Shown in pieces: positions 60,500 through 64,000 of a stretch of DNA of 64,000 bases. Both the position numbers and the translations under genes were made by a program. The stretch is from Streptomyces sp. NRRL S-1022 (lineage in GTDB: Bacteria; Actinomycetota; Actinomycetes; Streptomycetales; Streptomycetaceae): contig NZ_JOIU01000019.1 of NCBI RefSeq assembly GCF_000720135.1, forward strand, positions 62,001-126,000. The letters are read 5' to 3'. The first letter of the stretch is position 1. Each line of letters starts with the position of its first letter. Under the pieces are notes generated by a model. That model searched no databases and was not told the origin of the DNA. It saw only the letters and a list, made by a program, of their open reading frames with translations.

Positions 60500-61606
60500 T
60501 TACCGCTCGGTGGCCGCGAGCTGTCCGCAGGCCCCGTCGATCTCCTGACCACGGGTGTCCCGGACGGTCACGGGCACCCCGTGCGCCGCGATGGCCTCGA
60601 CGAACGCCTTCTCGTCCTCGGGCCGGGACGCGGTCCACTTCGACCCCGGGGTCGGGTTCAGCGGGATGAGGTTGACGTGCACGGGCCTGCCCTTGAGCAG
60701 CCGCCCGAGCCGGTCACCGCGCCAGGCCTGGTCGTTGATGTCCCGGATCAGCGCGTACTCGATGGACAGGCGCCGGCCGCTCTTCTCGACGTACTCGAAC
60801 CCGGCGTCGAGCACCTCGCGCACCTTCCACCGCGTGTTCACGGGGACGAGGGTGTCGCGCAGCTCGTCGTCGGGGGCGTGCAGGGAGATCGCCAGCCGGC
60901 ACTTGAAGCCCTCGTCGGCGAAGCGGTGGATGGCCGGCACGAGCCCGACCGTGGACACGGTGATCCCGCGCTGCGACAGCCCCAGCCCGTCCGGGGCGGG
61001 ATCGGTGAGCGCGCGGATCGCGCCGACGACCCGCTTGTAGTTCGCGAGCGGCTCACCCATGCCCATGAAGACGATGTTCGACAGCCGCGCGGGGCCGCCG
61101 GGCACCTCGCCGTCCCGCAGCGCCCGCATCCCGTCGACGATCTGGTGGACGATCTCGGCGGTGGACAGGTTCCGGTCCAGACCCGCCTGCCCGGTCGCGC
61201 AGAACGGGCAGTTCATCCCGCAGCCCGCCTGCGAGCTGATGCACATGGTGACCCGGTCCGGGTACCGCATCAGCACGGACTCGACCAGCGTCCCGTCGAA
61301 CAGCCGCCACAGCGTCTTGCGGGTCGTCCCCTCGTCGGTCGACAGGTGCCGGACGACCGTCATCAGCTCCGGGAACAGCGCTTCCTGGAGCTTGGCACGC
61401 GAACCGGCGGGGATGTCGGTCCACTGCTCCGGGTCGTGCGCGTACCGCGCGAAGTAGTGCTGCGAGAGCTGCTTGGCACGGAACGGCTTCTCACCGATCC
61501 CGGCCACCGCGTCCTTGCGCTCAGCGGGCGTGAGGTCGGCGAGATGCCGCGGCGGCTTCTTGGCTCCGCGCGGCGCGACAAATGTGAGTTCTCCGGGCTT
61601 GGGCAT
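60500..61606 (-). CDS. rlmN: 23S rRNA (adenine2503-C2) / tRNA methyltransferase RlmN
   Basis: A 368-residue radical-SAM enzyme that methylates C2 of A2503 in 23S rRNA and A37 in some tRNAs. The radical-SAM cluster motif CX3CX2C is in [34 protein letters not shown] in the N-terminal domain, [33 protein letters not shown] (cut) and the mechanistic Cys near the end in GACGQLAA match RlmN. ATG at 61606 gives normal length. It is followed by the riboswitch-controlled thiamine operon on the same strand. Confidence 0.96.
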   Translation of the reverse strand: MPKPGELTFVAPRGAKKPPRHLADLTPAERKDAVAGIGEKPFRAKQLSQHYFARYAHDPEQWTDIPAGSRAKLQEALFPELMTVVRHLSTDEGTTRKTLWRLFDGTLVESVLMRYPDRVTMCISSQAGCGMNCPFCATGQAGLDRNLSTAEIVHQIVDGMRALRDGEVPGGPARLSNIVFMGMGEPLANYKRVVGAIRALTDPAPDGLGLSQRGITVSTVGLVPAIHRFADEGFKCRLAISLHAPDDELRDTLVPVNTRWKVREVLDAGFEYVEKSGRRLSIEYALIRDINDQAWRGDRLGRLLKGRPVHVNLIPLNPTPGSKWTASRPEDEKAFVEAIAAHGVPVTVRDTRGQEIDGACGQLAATER

Positions 61607-61775
61607 GGTGCATCCAGTGTCGCAGATCGACTCCGGCCGCCGCGGCCGGAGCGGGGTGGGGACGGTCACCCACGGGTGCCGACCGTCAGGGTTGGTCAGC
61701 TTCGGACGGCCCAGCCGACGGCTCAGGACTCGGTCACCTCGCGACCGGCCGTGTCCAGGCAGCGGTGGCCACCCC

Positions 61776-62402
61776 TCACTCCGGTTTGACGGGAGCGACG
61801 GGGAGCTGTTCCCGGTAGGGCCATGTGAAGGTCCGGTCGGGCTCCAGGTGGGCGTCCCCCCAGTGGATGGCGTGGATGCCGTTCTCGGCGTCGGCCGTGA
61901 AGAAGACACAGACCAACCTGGTGGAAGCTCCCAGCTCCTCGAACGCCCCGTGCAGCCCCAGGTACTCCTCTGTAACAAGGTCCTCGTCGACGTCGAACAG
62001 GGCTTCCGGAGGCTGCGGCCCGTGCGCCCGGAGCAACCGGTGCCGAGTGGGCGACGCATTGGCCGGCAGCCGGGCCCGATCCGGGGGCCTCGGCCGGTCC
62101 GCGTACCGGAACGGGAAGAGTGCGTGATCGTTGATCACCGCATACTCGTACCCGCGTACGTCTCTGACGGCTTCCCCCAGCTCACGCGCCGTTTCCGCCA
62201 GGTTCTCGCGCACCAGACCCGCAAAGGCGACACCGTACGGGCTCCGCTTCTTCAGCCCCGCGGCGAGGTGCGCGGCATGCGCCTTCCCGTGTGCCTTGGC
62301 CAGCTGCACCGGTATCGCAGCGGCAAGCGCGCCGGCATGCCGCCCGAAGCGCTCGACGGCCCAGGCCGACGGCCCAACCGGGTAGCCACCCAACACCGAC
62401 AT
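61776..62402 (-). CDS. hypothetical protein, 208 aa
   Basis: Not recognised. A soluble, mostly helical N-terminal part ([40 protein letters not shown]) is followed by a segment with [16 protein letters not shown] and a C-terminal part with [24 protein letters not shown]. The ATG has GGGAGGGGAG upstream, and codon use is normal for the genome. It stands alone upstream of rlmN on the same strand (about 170-base gap). Confidence 0.7.
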   Translation of the reverse strand: MSVLGGYPVGPSAWAVERFGRHAGALAAAIPVQLAKAHGKAHAAHLAAGLKKRSPYGVAFAGLVRENLAETARELGEAVRDVRGYEYAVINDHALFPFRYADRPRPPDRARLPANASPTRHRLLRAHGPQPPEALFDVDEDLVTEEYLGLHGAFEELGASTRLVCVFFTADAENGIHAIHWGDAHLEPDRTFTWPYREQLPVAPVKPE

Positions 62403-62616
62403 GCAGTGCTCCCCTCCCCCAGGCCCCGCCTCTCAACTGTGTGACACGTACACGAAGGGCGCACAAGGGGGCGATCCGGCCAGGGCACTGCCGCGCACGC
62501 TCGTTCCCGGAACAGCCACAACCGACCTGCTGCCGAGCTGTCGGCGCCTGTCGACGCGCAACTTCAACATCCAGCGACCGCGTGTTCCTGCCGGTGCAGC
62601 CGGGCACGCGCGAGGG

Positions 62617-62772
62617 ATGACCCCTTACTACGCGGCATCGGTTCAACTGGCGGAGCGCTGGCAAGGCCCCCCGTGGTTCAGATGGGCCTTCCTGGGCGTG
62701 TGGGCGCTGTGCGGAGTGTTCGTCCTTTTCAAGCTCCGTCAGAACGGGTGGAAGTTCCCCCGACGGCGCTGA
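62617..62772 (+). CDS. small single-pass membrane protein, uncertain
   Basis: A 51-residue frame with one predicted transmembrane helix (WFRWAFLGVWALCGVFVLFK) and a basic tail (KLRQNGWKFPRRR). GAGGG directly before the ATG is closer than ideal. The positive-inside pattern looks real, but no family is recognised. Confidence 0.45.
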   Translation: MTPYYAASVQLAERWQGPPWFRWAFLGVWALCGVFVLFKLRQNGWKFPRRR

Positions 62773-62892
62773 GCGGCCCGGCTGAGAAGAAGAGGGCGGC
62801 TGTGCGAGTCTGACGGCCCAGTGCCCGTACCCAGCCCCCTGTTCGCGCCGAACGCGCTGGTAAGGGGCTTTCCCAGGCGGTGACGAGGGGTC

Positions 62893-63081
62893 CTAGTCGT
62901 CGCTGCTGCTGCTCGACCTGCGGCGCCGGCTCTGCTGGGTGCTGCTGCTCAGCAGTTCGCCCGCCGTGCGCATGATGATCGCGACGACGCGGACCCAGCG
63001 GGGGCCGCCGCGTTCCGCCCAGACCACGCAGACGCAGCCGCCGATGGCGAGGGCCAGGATGCCGAGCAGCAGAAAGATCAT
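62893..63081 (-). CDS. small membrane protein with basic/Ser-rich tail
   Basis: A 62-residue protein. An N-terminal membrane helix (IFLLLGILALAIGGCVCVVW) is followed by an amphipathic stretch (GGPRWVRVVAIIMRTAGELL) and the tail RRRRSSSSSDD. AAGGGGGGAAC precedes the ATG. Function unknown; separate from the P450 gene, whose stop is 41 bases upstream. Confidence 0.65.
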   Translation of the reverse strand: MIFLLLGILALAIGGCVCVVWAERGGPRWVRVVAIIMRTAGELLSSSTQQSRRRRSSSSSDD

Positions 63082-63121
63082 GTTCCCCCCTTGGTACACG
63101 CGTACCTTGCCATACACCGCC

Positions 63122-64000
63122 TCACCACGTCACGGGCAGTGTCCTCGGTCCGCGGATCAGGCCCCGGCGCTGGAACGCGACGTCCTGCGGTGGCACGGCC
63201 AGCCGGATGCCGGGGAAGCCGGCGAGGACCGAGCCGATCATGACCTCGGCCTCCATACGGGCCATGACGGCGGCCAGGCAGTGATGCGGGCCGTGGCCGA
63301 ACGCCAGGTGGGCGGGGCTGTCGCGGTCGAAGTCCAGGGCGTCGGGCTCGGGGAACACCGCGGGGTCGCGGTTGGCGGCGACGTAGGCGTTGTAGACCAC
63401 GTCACCGGCCCGGATCAGCCGGCCGCCGACCCTGACGTCCTCGGTCGCGATCCGCGGGATGCCGACGCCGTTGCGGTGCGGGACGTAGCGGAACAGTTCC
63501 TCCACCGCCCGGGGCAGCAGCTCCGGCTCCCGGCGCAGCCGGTCCAGCTGCTCGGGGTGGGTGAGCAGCGCGTACATCATCGAACCGCTGTTGCTGCGGA
63601 CCGCGTGGCCGCCGCTGACCTGCACCGCGATGGCGAGGGAGAGGGCCTCGTCGTCGGTGATCTCACCCGCCGCCGCGGCCTGCGCCAGCACTCCGGCCAG
63701 GTCGTCGCGGGGTTCCGTACGGCGACGCCGGAGCAGCTCGGTGATCCGGGCGCGGGTGGTCCGGGCGGCCTCCCGGGCCCGCTCCCCGGCCTCGGCGCCC
63801 GCGGACAGCAGGGCCTCGCCCGTCTCCGCCCAGCGGTGCCAGTCCTGCTCCTCGACCCCGAGGAAGTCGCGGAGCACGGCGAGCGGGAACGGGCCGTGCA
63901 GGTGTTCCATGAGGTCGGCGGGCGGGCCGGCGCGCCGCATGCCGTCCAGCAGTTCGGCGGCCCGGCGCTCGGCGAGGGGCCGCATCCGCTGCATGCTCCC
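63122..64000 (-). CDS. cytochrome P450, N-terminus beyond the window
   Basis: About 290 residues of a P450 are present; roughly the first 110 residues lie past the right edge, so a Met near 63994 is internal. The heme-binding loop is HLAFGHGPHHCLAAVMARME with the Cys ligand, and ExxR is in AVEELFRYVPHR. PDALDFDRDSPAHLAF and PRIATEDVRVGG are common in bacterial P450s. The I-helix reads VQVSGGHAVRSNSGSMM, lacking the usual acid-alcohol pair (AGxET/DT) used for oxygen activation. The substrate is unknown. Confidence 0.92.
   Translation of the reverse strand, partial: GSMQRMRPLAERRAAELLDGMRRAGPPADLMEHLHGPFPLAVLRDFLGVEEQDWHRWAETGEALLSAGAEAGERAREAARTTRARITELLRRRRTEPRDDLAGVLAQAAAAGEITDDEALSLAIAVQVSGGHAVRSNSGSMMYALLTHPEQLDRLRREPELLPRAVEELFRYVPHRNGVGIPRIATEDVRVGGRLIRAGDVVYNAYVAANRDPAVFPEPDALDFDRDSPAHLAFGHGPHHCLAAVMARMEAEVMIGSVLAGFPGIRLAVPPQDVAFQRRGLIRGPRTLPVTW

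Noticed and set aside
61174..61183. GGTCCAGACC resembling a DasR core
   Set aside because: It lies inside the rlmN coding sequence, lacks the flanking T/A of the element and has no promoter nearby.

Overview
The window looks like a chromosomal segment of a Streptomyces species. It is very GC-rich, with G or C in nearly every third codon position, frequent GTG and TTG starts, and start/stop overlaps of the GTGA and ATGA type. From memory, the gene order resembles the S. coelicolor region from about SCO5694 (dxr) back to about SCO5645; this was not checked by any search. No tRNA, rRNA, insertion sequence, phage or CRISPR array was recognised. Two genes are cut by the window edges: a site-2 protease on the left and a cytochrome P450 on the right.

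Layout. (1) 1-4502: rseP-like protease and dxr (isoprenoid precursor synthesis), a secreted lamin-tail-domain protein and an acyl-CoA dehydrogenase. (2) 4781-17768: a carbohydrate locus. It has a LacI regulator, a secreted GH12 endoglucanase, a GH95 fucosidase-like enzyme, a GH42 beta-galactosidase, a two-permease sugar transporter with a lipoprotein binding protein, and a multidomain GH3 enzyme. Four copies of a TCGAAGCGCTTCGA-type operator tie these genes together. The enzyme set fits fucosylated, galactosylated xyloglucan. (3) 17929-25016: aldehyde dehydrogenase, PucR-type regulator, a membrane-anchored ATPase and gabT (GABA aminotransferase). (4) 25402-28404: PAP2 phosphatase, a GH18 chitinase with a DasR-type operator, and a small unknown protein. 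(5) 28549-35741: a six-gene polyamine operon (aldehyde dehydrogenase, potD, potA, potB, potC, FAD oxidase). (6) 35951-41109: NADAR protein, DUF4190 membrane protein, adenosine-deaminase family enzyme, GDPD and a secreted serine hydrolase. (7) 41420-46759: a five-gene operon with a NamZ-like exo-N-acetylmuramidase, a GNAT protein and a sugar ABC importer, suggesting recovery of cell-wall amino sugar. (8) 46766-51639: a second polyamine/GABA set (orphan PotD paralogue, aldehyde dehydrogenase, Lrp regulator, aminotransferase). (9) 51849-56504: an ABC ATPase and an odd membrane partner, a VOC protein, a sortase-anchored protein and a mycothiol-dependent isomerase-family protein. (10) 56528-60455: a thiamine ABC importer under a TPP riboswitch. 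(11) 60500-64000: rlmN, three small or unknown genes and the partial P450.

How it works together. The window mainly concerns scavenging: plant cell-wall glucan, chitin, murein sugars, polyamines/GABA and thiamine. Neither sugar ABC importer has an ATPase gene next to it, which in streptomycetes usually means the shared ATPase MsiK encoded elsewhere. Polyamine nitrogen and carbon could pass from the PotABCD importer through oxidase or aminotransferase, then aldehyde dehydrogenases, to GABA, and then through GabT and a further aldehyde dehydrogenase to succinate.
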